Positions 53,106 through 60,859 of a stretch of DNA of 64,000 nt are shown here, piece by piece. The stretch comes from Flavobacteriales bacterium (GTDB taxonomy: Bacteria; Bacteroidota; Bacteroidia; Flavobacteriales_F; PHOS-HE28). The notes below the pieces were generated by a model. The model had not been told where the DNA came from. It was given only the letters and a program-made list of their open reading frames with translations, and did no database searches. Made by a program: the position numbers and the translations under genes. The stretch spans positions 62,001-126,000 of the forward strand of contig JADJXF010000011.1 in the NCBI GenBank assembly GCA_016715995.1, read 5' to 3'. Each line of letters starts with the position of its first letter. Position 1 is the first letter of the stretch.

Positions 53106-53972
53106 ATGCCACGCCAGATCAAAAGCGGCCTCATCCAGATGAGCCTTCCGAAGACGGAGGGCGAAGGCACCATACCGGAGATCATCGACGCGATGGTGCA
53201 GAAGCACATCCCGTTCATCGAGAAGGCCGGTGAAGCAGGTGTGCAGATCCTGTGTCTGCAGGAGATCTTCAACACGCCGTACTTCTGCCCGGGACAGGAC
53301 CGCAAGTGGTACGAGAGCGCCGAGAGCGTGCCCGGCCCCACCACCGAGCTGATGGCCAAGTACGCCAAGAAGTACAACATGGTCATCGTCGTTCCGATCT
53401 ATGAGAAGGAGCAGGCCGGCGTGCTGTACAACACCGCCGCCGTGATCGACGCGGACGGCACCTATCTCGGCAAGTACCGCAAGAACCACATCCCGCACAC
53501 GAGCGGCTTTTGGGAGAAGTTCTTCTTCAAGCCCGGCAACCTCGGCTATCCGGTGTTCCAGACGAAGTACGCCAAGGTGGGCGTGTACATCTGCTACGAC
53601 CGCCACTTTCCGGATGGCGCGCGCTGCCTGGGACTGAACGGCGCGGAGATCGTCTACAACCCCAGCGCCACTGTCGCGGGATTGAGCGAGTACCTGTGGA
53701 AGCTGGAACAACCCGCGCACGCTGCGGCGAACGGATACTTCATGGGATGCATCAACCGTGTAGGCGAGGAGAAACCGTGGAACCTCGGCAAGTTCTATGG
53801 GCAGAGCTACTTCGTGGATCCACGCGGCCAAATCTTCGCACAAGCCTCACGCGACAATGATGAACTGCTCGTGGCAGAGTTCGACCTCGACATGATTGAG
53901 GAGGTGCGGAGCACATGGCAGTTCTTCAGGGATAGAAGGCCGGAGACGTATGGGAAGTTGGTGGAGTTATGA
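53106..53972 (+). CDS. Beta-ureidopropionase (nitrilase superfamily amidohydrolase)
   Basis: A 288-aa carbon-nitrogen hydrolase; converts N-carbamoyl-beta-alanine to beta-alanine, CO2 and ammonia. The Glu-Lys-Cys triad is present: Glu in ILCLQEIFNTPYF, Lys in YRKNHIPHTSGFWEKFFF and Cys in VGVYICYDRHFPDGAR. ANGYFMGCINRVGEE and GQSYFVDPRGQIFAQAS are family landmarks. Relatives include N-carbamoylputrescine amidase, but the neighbours (dihydropyrimidinase, PreT/PreA, beta-alanine aminotransferase) support the pyrimidine role. It is preceded by a word-repeat hairpin and followed by the second IVP-family unit. Confidence 0.92.
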   Translation: MPRQIKSGLIQMSLPKTEGEGTIPEIIDAMVQKHIPFIEKAGEAGVQILCLQEIFNTPYFCPGQDRKWYESAESVPGPTTELMAKYAKKYNMVIVVPIYEKEQAGVLYNTAAVIDADGTYLGKYRKNHIPHTSGFWEKFFFKPGNLGYPVFQTKYAKVGVYICYDRHFPDGARCLGLNGAEIVYNPSATVAGLSEYLWKLEQPAHAAANGYFMGCINRVGEEKPWNLGKFYGQSYFVDPRGQIFAQASRDNDELLVAEFDLDMIEEVRSTWQFFRDRRPETYGKLVEL

Positions 53973-53982
53973 GGATTGTAGT

Positions 53983-54508
53983 GGGTATTGAGTACAGGGT
54001 ACCGAGTAGCCGAGGCGGCGGACGTGCGGTGGGGTCAAGTACCCAATACTGGATACCCGATACCCAATACCTTCCGACAACAAACCAACACTGATCACCA
54101 TGCATGACTTCATGAAGCTCCGCGTATGGAACGACGCTGTTGAATTGGTGACAGACGTATACAAGGCCACGGAGAAGTTCCCGAAGGACGAACGCTTTGG
54201 GCTGACAAGTCAGCTGCGACGGTGTGCGGTCTCCATCCCTTCGAACATCTCCGAGGGCGCGGGTCGAAAGACGAATGGCGAGTTCCGTCAGTTCCTGGGG
54301 ATCGCGACTGGTTCAAGCTGCGAGTTGCACACTCAATTGATCATTGCGAACAAGCTCGGCTTCCTTGGATCTAGTACGCTTGCCGAACTGGTCCCTAGGA
54401 TCGTCGGCATCCAGAAGGGAGTCTTCAAACTTGATGAGTCCATGCAAGCCAAGAAGTAGTACCAAAACAGCGAGTGCGGGGTACTCGATACCCTGTACTC
54501 GATACCCC
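53983..54508 (+). mobile_element. Candidate IVS-like element 2: IVP-family gene between inverted word arms
   Basis: The left arm 53983-54010 (gggtattgagtacagggtac and on) is complementary to the right arm 54478-54508 at 25 of 28 aligned bases. A second reverse arm (54039-54071, words gatacccaatac) stands before the gene and matches the left arm at about 20 of 25. The layout repeats that of element 1 with an unrelated word (gagtacagggtat). The unit fills the gap between ureidopropionase and preT. Confidence 0.6.
54100..54459 (+). CDS. Four-helix-bundle protein, 23S rRNA IVP family, copy 2
   Basis: A 119-aa protein with the family blocks MKLRVWNDAVELVTDVYKAT (helix 1), FGLTSQLRRCAVSIPSNISE plus GAGR (helix 2), EFRQFLGIATGSSCELHTQL (helix 3) and a C-terminal helix (GIQKGVFKLDESMQAK). 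It is only distantly similar to copy 1, so the two were not produced by a recent local duplication. The SIPSNIxEGxxR core identifies the family clearly. Molecular role unknown. It is surrounded by inverted word arms. Confidence 0.92.
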   Translation: MHDFMKLRVWNDAVELVTDVYKATEKFPKDERFGLTSQLRRCAVSIPSNISEGAGRKTNGEFRQFLGIATGSSCELHTQLIIANKLGFLGSSTLAELVPRIVGIQKGVFKLDESMQAKK

Positions 54509-54516
54509 TTCCTCTC

Positions 54517-55860
54517 ATGGCAGAATACGAACGACCCACCAACGAATCCGAGTTCGCGGCCAACTTCCACCCGAAGAAGCCGCTGATGAGCGATACGGAA
54601 GCTTACTACGAGAGCTCCCGCTGCCTGTATTGCTACGACGCACCGTGCATCAACGCGTGCCCGACGGGGATCGACATCCCGAACTTCATCCGGCAGATCA
54701 ACAGCGGGAACAAGGATGGAGCCGCAAAGACGATCTACGAGAGCAATTGGTTCGGTCATGCTTGCGGGAACGTATGCCCCACCGAAGAGCTGTGCGAAGG
54801 CGCCTGTGTGTATAACCACCAGGATGTGAAGCCGATCGAGATCGGGCGCCTACAGGCACATGCCACGGACAAGGTGATCCGCTCGAAGAAGAAGCTCTTC
54901 ATCACTGGCAAGCCGACGGGTAAGAGAGTTGCTGTCATCGGTGCTGGGCCGGCGGGTGTTTCCTGCTCCTGTGAGTTGCGGATGCTCGGTCATGCCGTGG
55001 ACATCTACGAAGCGCGCGAGAAACCAAGCGGCCTGTGCGTCTATGGCGTCGCGCCTTACAAGCTCACGAACGAGGAGGCGGTAGACGAGATTTCCTATCT
55101 GCAAGAACACTTCGGCTTCAATATCCACTACAACAAGCCCGTGACCGGTCGCGCCGACTTCGACAGGTTAGAGAAAGACTACGACGCGGTCTTCATTGGC
55201 ATCGGCTTGGGAGGAACATCCTCCTTGGGCATTCCTGGGGAGGACAAGAAGGGCGTGATGGGTGCGCTCGAGTTCGTTGAAGAGCTTCGCAAAAAGCATC
55301 AAGCGACGACTGTCGGCTCCAAGGTGATCGTGCTCGGCGGCGGCAATACCGCGATGGATGCAGCAAGTGAGAGCTGCCGCATGGGTGCGGAGAGCGTCAC
55401 CATCGCATACCGCCGTGGACCGGAGGAGATGGGTGCATACAGCTTCGAGTTCGATCTGGCGAAGAAGAGCGGGGCGAAAGCGCTGTTCAATGTGACCCCA
55501 GTGGAAGTCTTGGGCAATGGCTCAGTGACCGGTGTGAAGTTCATCCGCAACAAAGCCGCCTATGGCAAGATCGAAGCAATCGCAGGCAGCGAGTTCGTGG
55601 AGCCTTGCGATATGGTGCTGCTGGGCACTGGTCAAGGCAAACAAGTTGAACTGCTGGAGCAGATCTCCGGTCTCGCGCTTGATAAGAAGGGCCGTATCCT
55701 CGACAATCGTGGCCGCATCGTGGTGAACGAGCACTACCAGACCAACAACCCGAAGTACTTCGCCGCCGGCGATGCGGTGAACGGCGGGGTGGAAGTGGTG
55801 AACGCTGCGGCCGAAGCGAAAAAGGCGGCGCATGGGATTGATGCGTACTTAAAGAAATGA
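54517..55860 (+). CDS. preT: NAD(P)-dependent dihydropyrimidine dehydrogenase, PreT (electron-input) subunit
   Basis: A 447-aa GltD-type flavoprotein. The N-terminal iron-sulfur domain has two Cys clusters (CLYCYDAPCINACPTGIDIP and CGNVCPTEELCEGACVYN). FAD binds at VAVIGAGPAGVSCSCELRML, and the NAD(P) site is VIVLGGGNTAMDAASESCRM. The terminal FAD contact is KYFAAGDAVNGGVEVVNAAA. With PreA it forms the enzyme that reduces uracil and thymine to the dihydro forms. In the mammalian enzyme both parts are one chain; here they are separate and, oddly, divided by an IVP-family gene. Confidence 0.93.
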   Translation: MAEYERPTNESEFAANFHPKKPLMSDTEAYYESSRCLYCYDAPCINACPTGIDIPNFIRQINSGNKDGAAKTIYESNWFGHACGNVCPTEELCEGACVYNHQDVKPIEIGRLQAHATDKVIRSKKKLFITGKPTGKRVAVIGAGPAGVSCSCELRMLGHAVDIYEAREKPSGLCVYGVAPYKLTNEEAVDEISYLQEHFGFNIHYNKPVTGRADFDRLEKDYDAVFIGIGLGGTSSLGIPGEDKKGVMGALEFVEELRKKHQATTVGSKVIVLGGGNTAMDAASESCRMGAESVTIAYRRGPEEMGAYSFEFDLAKKSGAKALFNVTPVEVLGNGSVTGVKFIRNKAAYGKIEAIAGSEFVEPCDMVLLGTGQGKQVELLEQISGLALDKKGRILDNRGRIVVNEHYQTNNPKYFAAGDAVNGGVEVVNAAAEAKKAAHGIDAYLKK

Positions 55861-56467
55861 TTAGCTGATCTGCTGATCAGCCGATTAGCTGATGAAATGC
55901 CTGCATGATGGAAGAGTTTGAGGCATTCATTCCTGGTGATTGCGCCGATTGGCTGGCAATCTGTGATTCTGTCGTGCGAGAGGATGGCGAAGCGAGCCAG
56001 GATACTTCGGTCGTTCAGGAGCCTCAGGCCAGCTACTCTGGTAGCCCGTTGTATCGCGACAACCTGTTACTCAAGGAGACTTTTGAATTGTCCTTATGGA
56101 CTATCCGGTTCGTGAACCAGCTCGGTTGTGAGCGCGCATGGTTGATCGACCAGTTCGAGCGATCAGCTTGTTCCCCTGGAGCGAATTCCAAGGAAGCTCA
56201 GAATGCCGAAAGCCTGAAGGACTTCGTGCACAAACTGAAGATTGCACTGAAGGAGGCCGACGAGGCCGAATACTGGTACTACCTCATCGCCGCCACCCAA
56301 GAGAAAGGCGCTGACGAAGACCTAATCGCTCGCATCCAACGTGTCATACGAATCCTGAACAAGATCATCGGCACCAGTAAGCAACGTTTAAAAGAACGAA
56401 AGAACATCAAGTAGCTGTCGCCCGCCAGCAATCAGCTAATCACCTCATCCGCTAATCAGCTAATCAT
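55861..56467 (+). mobile_element. Candidate IVS-like element 3: IVP-like gene between inverted word arms, between preT and preA
   Basis: The left arm 55861-55894 (ttagctgatctgctgatcag and on) is complementary to 56430-56467 (words atcagctaatc) at about 26 of 34 bases. The left arm is itself partly palindromic (ctgatcag). The unit fills the complete gap between preT and preA; the right arm ends directly before the preA ATG (56469). Confidence 0.55.
55905..56414 (+). CDS. Four-helix-bundle protein, divergent IVP/Avd-like subtype, copy 3
   Basis: A 169-aa protein. Residues ~53-150 match the second subtype of the four-helix-bundle family: LLLKETFELSLWTIRFVNQL (helix 1), FERSACSPGANSKEAQNAES (helix 2; the family has RSxxSxGAN.xEA) and KDFVHKLKIALKEADEAEYW (helix 3, with the KIxxKExxExxYW core), then a terminal basic tail TSKQRLKERKNIK. 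The first ~50 residues (MMEEFEAFIPGDCADWLAIC) have no counterpart in short family members; translation may start later or the extension may be genuine. It is much diverged from copies 1 and 2. Function unknown. Confidence 0.8.
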   Translation: MMEEFEAFIPGDCADWLAICDSVVREDGEASQDTSVVQEPQASYSGSPLYRDNLLLKETFELSLWTIRFVNQLGCERAWLIDQFERSACSPGANSKEAQNAESLKDFVHKLKIALKEADEAEYWYYLIAATQEKGADEDLIARIQRVIRILNKIIGTSKQRLKERKNIK

Positions 56468-56468
56468 C

Positions 56469-57818
56469 ATGGCCGACCTCCGAACCAACCTCGCTGGTAT
56501 CAAATCCCCGAACCCCTTCTGGTTGGCTTCCGCGCCACCTACGAACAGCGGCTACCAGATCATGAAGGCCTTCGACGCGGGCTGGGGCGGTGCCGTGTGG
56601 AAGACCCTCGGCGTGCCCGTGGTGAACGTGAGCAGTCGTTACGGCAGCGTGAACTACCGCGACAAACGCATGGTGGGCTTCAACAACATCGAGCTCATCA
56701 CCGATCGGCCGCTGAAGGACAACCTGCGCGAGATCTCCGAAGTGAAGAAGCGCTTCCCGGACCATGCGGTGATCGCTTCGCTGATGGTGGAAACCCGTGA
56801 AGAGTGGCACCAGATCGTGCGGGACGTGGAGAACGCGGGTGCCGATGGCATCGAGTTGAACTTCGGTTGTCCGCACGGCATGTGCGAGCGTGGCATGGGC
56901 AGCGCAGTGGGGCAGGAGCCGAAGGTGTTACAGATGATCGTGGAGTGGGTGAAGGAAGTGGCGAAGGTTCCCGTGATCACCAAGCTTACACCGAACATCT
57001 CGGACATCACCCGTCCGGCGCGTGCGGCGCGGGCAGGTGGTAGCGATGCGATCTCCCTGATCAACACCATTCAGAGCATCGTGGGCGTGGACATCGACCA
57101 GTTCGTGCCCTACCCGATCGTGGATGGCAAGAGCACCAACGGCGGTTACTGCGGCCCGGCCGTGAAGCCCATCGCACTGAACATGGTGAAGAACTGCGCG
57201 CAGCACCCCGACGTGAACCTGCCGATCAGTGGCATCGGTGGCGTGGAGAACTGGCGTGATGCGGTGGAGTTCATCCTGCTCGGTGCCACGACCGTTCAGG
57301 TGTGTACTGCTGTGATGCACTTCGGCTTCGGCATCATCCGCGAGATCCTACCGGGCATCGAGCGCTACATGGACGAGAAAGGATTCAAGACCATCGAGGA
57401 CTTCCGAGGCAAGGCGCTGCCGAACATCAAGCATTGGGAGGACCTTAACTTGAAGTACAAGGTCGTCGCGAGCATCAACGAGGACAAGTGCATCGGCTGC
57501 CAGCTCTGTTATACTGCCTGTGAGGATGGCGCGCACCAAGCCATCGCGCTAAGCAGCGATCCCGCGAACCGCATCCCCAGCATCATCGACGAGAACTGCG
57601 TGGGCTGCAACCTGTGCTCGCTCGTGTGCCCTGTGGAGGAGTGCATCACCATGGAGCGCCGCGATGATGGCAAGGAGCACCTCACCTGGGGTGAACGCAC
57701 GGCTGCGGGCAACATCCCGAAGACCTTCGATGATCCGCTGGCTGGTGGATTACACCATTGGGTACCTGAACCGGCCGATGCGCTGACGAAGAAGAAGCCG
57801 AGGCACTATAAGGGTTGA
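56469..57818 (+). CDS. preA: NAD(P)-dependent dihydropyrimidine dehydrogenase, PreA (catalytic) subunit
   Basis: A 449-aa enzyme. It has a dihydroorotate-dehydrogenase-like FMN barrel (SPNPFWLASAPPTNSGYQIM, GWGGAVWKTLG, ELNFGCPHGMCERGMGSAVG, PVITKLTPNISDI, GIGGVENWRDAVEFILLGA). A C-terminal ferredoxin part follows with two [4Fe-4S] motifs, CIGCQLCYTAC and CVGCNLCSLVCP. It receives electrons from PreT and reduces uracil or thymine. The family normally lies directly next to preT; here the gap holds an IVP-like unit. The C-terminus extends ~45 residues beyond the last cluster. Confidence 0.95.
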   Translation: MADLRTNLAGIKSPNPFWLASAPPTNSGYQIMKAFDAGWGGAVWKTLGVPVVNVSSRYGSVNYRDKRMVGFNNIELITDRPLKDNLREISEVKKRFPDHAVIASLMVETREEWHQIVRDVENAGADGIELNFGCPHGMCERGMGSAVGQEPKVLQMIVEWVKEVAKVPVITKLTPNISDITRPARAARAGGSDAISLINTIQSIVGVDIDQFVPYPIVDGKSTNGGYCGPAVKPIALNMVKNCAQHPDVNLPISGIGGVENWRDAVEFILLGATTVQVCTAVMHFGFGIIREILPGIERYMDEKGFKTIEDFRGKALPNIKHWEDLNLKYKVVASINEDKCIGCQLCYTACEDGAHQAIALSSDPANRIPSIIDENCVGCNLCSLVCPVEECITMERRDDGKEHLTWGERTAAGNIPKTFDDPLAGGLHHWVPEPADALTKKKPRHYKG

Positions 57819-57869
57819 GCAATTCTCCAACTGGTTCGACTTTTCGTATCGAACTCAAGCAACCATCGA

Positions 57870-58166
57870 ATGACTAAGGAAGTGGCTGATGCGAGCATCG
57901 AGCGCATTTTGGATGAATGGGATCCCATTGGCGTGAACTACTTTAAGGGTAGGCCGATGAAGGAATATGTGAGTTATGTGCCAAGGGTTGTTAGAGCGTA
58001 TGTGGCTGGAAACTCCCTGTTCACTACGCTTGATGCGATCAACGTAGAACTCATGGATAATTCAAGTGAAGAAATGACCGCCGCTACTCAGCGTGCCGCT
58101 GATGATCTTGAGGTGTTCTTGAACAGTATTGGTCAGATCGGGTTGCGTCGGCTCTATTCGCTGTGA
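57870..58166 (+). CDS. Small acidic protein with WDPIGV motif, unknown
   Basis: A 98-aa protein with SIERILDEWDPIGVNYF near the start. A WDPxG motif in a small helical protein is seen in several bacterial proteins of unknown function (DUF1871-like). The rest is helical (YVSYVPRVVRAYVAG, DNSSEEMTAATQRAADDLEV). It lies between preA and the cytosine deaminase gene on the same strand, 15 nt before the latter. Codon use is less GC-biased than in the neighbours. Confidence 0.6.
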   Translation: MTKEVADASIERILDEWDPIGVNYFKGRPMKEYVSYVPRVVRAYVAGNSLFTTLDAINVELMDNSSEEMTAATQRAADDLEVFLNSIGQIGLRRLYSL

Positions 58167-58181
58167 TAAGCGTAAACGACT

Positions 58182-58613
58182 ATGGATTCATTCATGCAAG
58201 CCGCCATCGATGAAGCCCGAAAGGGCAGGAGCGAGGGTGGCATTCCCATCGGATCTGTGCTTGTGAAGGATGGCAAGCTCATCGCCCGCGGGCATAACAA
58301 GCGCGTGCAGGAGAAGAACCCCATCCTGCACGGCGAGATGGACTGCCTCAACAACGCGGGCCGCATCGGTAGCTACGAAGGCACCACGATCTATTCCACC
58401 CTGATGCCGTGCTACATGTGCGCGGGCACCATCGTGCAGTTCAAGATCAAGAAGGTGGTGGTAGGGGAGAGCCGCACCTTCGCCGGGGCCAAGGAGTTCA
58501 TGGAAAGCCACGGCGTGGAAGTGATCGACCTGGACCTGCCGGAATGCGTGGCCATGATGGAGGAATTCATCGCCGCGGAACCGGATCTCTGGAACGAGGA
58601 CATCGGGGAGTAG
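58182..58613 (+). CDS. Cytosine deaminase, fungal Fcy1-like type
   Basis: A 143-aa zinc deaminase. The zinc and proton-shuttle motifs are HGEMDCLNNAGRIG (His and Glu) and LMPCYMCAGTIVQF (two Cys). The overall sequence (EGGIPIGSVLV, GRGHN-like as ARGHNKRVQEKN, and the terminal DLWNEDIGE) follows yeast cytosine deaminase closely, whose end is also DxxEDIGE-like. Yeast-type enzymes turn cytosine into uracil, which the neighbouring PreT/PreA pathway would consume. Bacterial CodA-type deaminases are unrelated. A broader nucleoside- or tRNA-deaminase role is less likely given length and tail. Confidence 0.85.
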   Translation: MDSFMQAAIDEARKGRSEGGIPIGSVLVKDGKLIARGHNKRVQEKNPILHGEMDCLNNAGRIGSYEGTTIYSTLMPCYMCAGTIVQFKIKKVVVGESRTFAGAKEFMESHGVEVIDLDLPECVAMMEEFIAAEPDLWNEDIGE

Positions 58614-58710
58614 GGCAAGGGGACATTGGATGGCGCGGAGGCAACCCCTTCCGTTCCTACCCGGCACTCACCGTTCGTGTAGCCCGTTCGGAACGACCCG
58701 CCGCCCCCGG

Positions 58711-58718
58711 TACTTTCG
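58711..58718 (+). promoter_or_regulatory. Candidate -7 box TACTTTCG for the efflux operon
   Basis: TACTTTCG is one base off TAnnTTTG, 27 nt before the ATG at 58746 and 98 nt after the deaminase stop. It separates the pyrimidine cluster from the ABC efflux genes. Confidence 0.4.
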
Positions 58719-58745
58719 GGGCCATTCCGCATTGAAGCAGCCGAG

Positions 58746-59450
58746 ATGATCGAGTTGAAGGGCATCCGCAAGGCGTACCGTATGGGAGCGAACATCCTGC
58801 CGGTGCTCAAAGGCATCGACCTGCGCGTGGATACCGGCGAGCTCGTGAGCATCATGGGCGCCAGCGGAAGCGGCAAGAGCACCCTGCTCAACATCATCGG
58901 CATCCTGGATAATTACGACAGCGGCGAGTACAAGCTCGATGGCATGCTGATCAAAGCGCAGAGCGAGACGGAGAACGCCCTGCTGCGCAGCAAGTACATC
59001 GGCTTCGTGTTCCAGAGCTTCAACCTGATCGGATTCAAGAACGCGCAGGAGAATGTCGCCCTGCCGCTCTATTACCAGGGCGTTTCCCGCAAGAAGCGCA
59101 ACGAGCTCGCGCTGGCCATGCTGGAGAACGTGGGCCTGAAGGATTGGGCCAAGCACATGCCCAACGAGATGAGCGGCGGGCAGAAACAGCGCGTAGCCAT
59201 CGCGCGCGCGCTCATCAGCAGCCCCAAGATCATCCTGGCCGACGAGCCCACCGGCGCACTGGACAGCACCACCAGCGGCGAGGTGATGGATCTGCTCACC
59301 GGCGTGAACAAGGATTTGGGCCTCACTGTGGTCATCGTCACCCATGAACGCGATGTCGCCGCTGCCACGCGCCGGGTCATCCGCCTGAAGGACGGCCTAA
59401 TCGAGGACGCGCATTTGGACCCAGCAACTCTGCTCGCCGATGTTCGATAA
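58746..59450 (+). CDS. ABC transporter ATP-binding protein, MacB/LolD type
   Basis: A 234-aa ATPase with Walker A GASGSGKST, Q-loop FVFQSFNLIGFKN, signature MSGGQKQRVAIARAL, Walker B ILADEPTGALDS and H-loop VIVTHERD. The LD-T-LL and NLIGFKNAQENV pattern is that of the MacB/LolD subfamily, which works by mechanotransmission with FtsX-like permeases and a periplasmic adaptor. Both are encoded directly downstream. The likely role is export from the periplasm side of peptides, lipoproteins or small molecules. Confidence 0.93.
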   Translation: MIELKGIRKAYRMGANILPVLKGIDLRVDTGELVSIMGASGSGKSTLLNIIGILDNYDSGEYKLDGMLIKAQSETENALLRSKYIGFVFQSFNLIGFKNAQENVALPLYYQGVSRKKRNELALAMLENVGLKDWAKHMPNEMSGGQKQRVAIARALISSPKIILADEPTGALDSTTSGEVMDLLTGVNKDLGLTVVIVTHERDVAAATRRVIRLKDGLIEDAHLDPATLLADVR

Positions 59451-59455
59451 GGTTA

Positions 59456-59586
59456 GCCGCAGAGGCGCAGAGGCGCAGCGCATTCGGCTGGATGCCAGCG
59501 GAGGCGCTGCCTTCACCTCGCCGCTTGACATCTTCGTAGTTGCTTGGCCCCTCTTGGCTTTCTCTGCGCCTCTGCGCCTCTGCGGC
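59456..59586 (+). repeat. Intergenic unit with perfect 23-bp inverted arms, no gene inside
   Basis: The arm 59456-59478 (gccgcagaggcgcagaggcg plus cag) is the exact reverse complement of 59564-59586. The 85 nt between holds no ORF. The gagg-cgca word differs from the other word families in the window. It fills most of the gap between the ATPase and first permease gene. Confidence 0.85.
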
Positions 59587-59602
59587 CAATACCCACGTTC
59601 TC

Positions 59603-60847
59603 ATGTTCGATAGGGAGAAATGGGGCGAGGTCCTCGAGAGCATCGGCAAGAACAAGCTGAGGGCTGTGCTCACGGGCTTCGCGGTGTCCTGGGGCATCTT
59701 CATGCTCATCATCCTTCTGGGCGCCAGCGGCGGCTTGAGCAAGGGCTTCATGTACAACTTCCGCAACAGCGCCACCAACAGCATACACATCTGGGGCAAC
59801 GAGACCAGCAAGCCTTGGAACGGACTCCCACCCAACCGCGAGATCATCCTTGAGGAAGGCGACGTGGAGGCGCTGCGCCATGCGATACCCGGCATCAAAA
59901 ACATCAGCGGGCAGTACCGCGTTTGGCGGGGGCAGACGCAGCTTCAGTATGGGAAGCAGTACGGCAGCTATGGCGTGCGCGGCGTGATGCCCGAATGGCA
60001 GAAGATGGAGCACCAGATCATCAAGGCGGGCCGCTTCCTCAACGAGATCGATCAGCAGCAGTGCCGCAAGGTGATTGTGATCGCGCAGGACGCGCGCGAG
60101 GAGCTCTTCAAACAGGAGGACCCCATCGGCCAATGGGTGAAGGTGAACGGCATCCCGTTCCAGGTGGTGGGGCTCTACGAGTATGATACCGGAGGCGCGG
60201 AGCAGGGCCAGCGAAGCGCTGTTTACGTGCCGCTCAGCGTGGCGCAGAAGGTCTTCAACGCGAAGGGCATCGTGGATGACATCCTCTTCACCTTCTCCGA
60301 TGCCAGCATCCAAGGTGCTCAGCAGGCGCAGCAGCGCGCGGTTCACGTCCTGGCGCGTCGGCACAACTTCGATCCCACCGACGAGCGCGCCCTTTGGTTG
60401 AACAACAACGTCGAGAACGTGGGCACCATCGGAGGCGTGTTCACGGCGATCACCCTGTTCGGCTGGTTCGTGGGCATCGGCAGCCTTATCGCGGGCATCG
60501 TCGGCATCGGCAACATCATGCTCATCGTGGTGCAGGAGCGTACGCGCGAGATCGGCATACGCAAGGCATTGGGCGCCACCCCGGCCAATGTCATCGGCCA
60601 GGTGCTGCTGGAAGCCCTCTTCGTCACCACCCTGTTCGGCTTCCTCGGCCTTGCTGGCGGCGTGCTGCTGCTGGAGGGCCTGGCGAGCCTCATCCCCGGC
60701 AGCGAGTTCTTCCGCGACCCCACCATCGACATCAGCGTGGCGCTGCGGGCTTTGTTCGCATTGATTCTCGCCGGTGCGCTGGCGGGCTATTTCCCCGCCC
60801 GCCGCGCGGCGCGCATACGACCCATCGAAGCCCTGCGCGATGAATGA
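59603..60847 (+). CDS. ABC transporter permease, MacB/FtsX type, first copy
   Basis: A 414-aa permease: N-terminal helix (LRAVLTGFAVSWGIFMLIIL), a large periplasmic MacB-type domain (~residues 45-280), and three C-terminal helices (ITLFGWFVGIGSLIAGIVGI, GQVLLEALFVTTLFGFLGLA, RALFALILAGALAGYFPARR). The cytoplasmic coupling segment VQERTREIGIRKALGATP is the FtsX-family hallmark. Start at 59603 (MFDREKWGEVLESIG) mirrors the second permease (MFDSERWGEIWQTLS); a longer start would run into the inverted arm. The two permeases probably form a heterodimer. Confidence 0.93.
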   Translation: MFDREKWGEVLESIGKNKLRAVLTGFAVSWGIFMLIILLGASGGLSKGFMYNFRNSATNSIHIWGNETSKPWNGLPPNREIILEEGDVEALRHAIPGIKNISGQYRVWRGQTQLQYGKQYGSYGVRGVMPEWQKMEHQIIKAGRFLNEIDQQQCRKVIVIAQDAREELFKQEDPIGQWVKVNGIPFQVVGLYEYDTGGAEQGQRSAVYVPLSVAQKVFNAKGIVDDILFTFSDASIQGAQQAQQRAVHVLARRHNFDPTDERALWLNNNVENVGTIGGVFTAITLFGWFVGIGSLIAGIVGIGNIMLIVVQERTREIGIRKALGATPANVIGQVLLEALFVTTLFGFLGLAGGVLLLEGLASLIPGSEFFRDPTIDISVALRALFALILAGALAGYFPARRAARIRPIEALRDE

Positions 60848-60859
60848 GATTAGTTCAAA

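Noticed and set aside
52971..53843. Long minus-strand ORF opposite ureidopropionase
   Set aside because: It is a shadow of the well-supported plus-strand gene. Such ORFs are common here because GC-rich codons rarely give stops on the other strand.
53027..54508. Short direct word repeats as a possible CRISPR array
   Set aside because: The words are 8-12 nt, unevenly spaced, with no unique spacers of constant length and no cas genes nearby.
44180..56414. A diversity-generating retroelement, because Avd is a related four-helix bundle
   Set aside because: No reverse transcriptase, template repeat or variable repeat is seen near any of the three genes.
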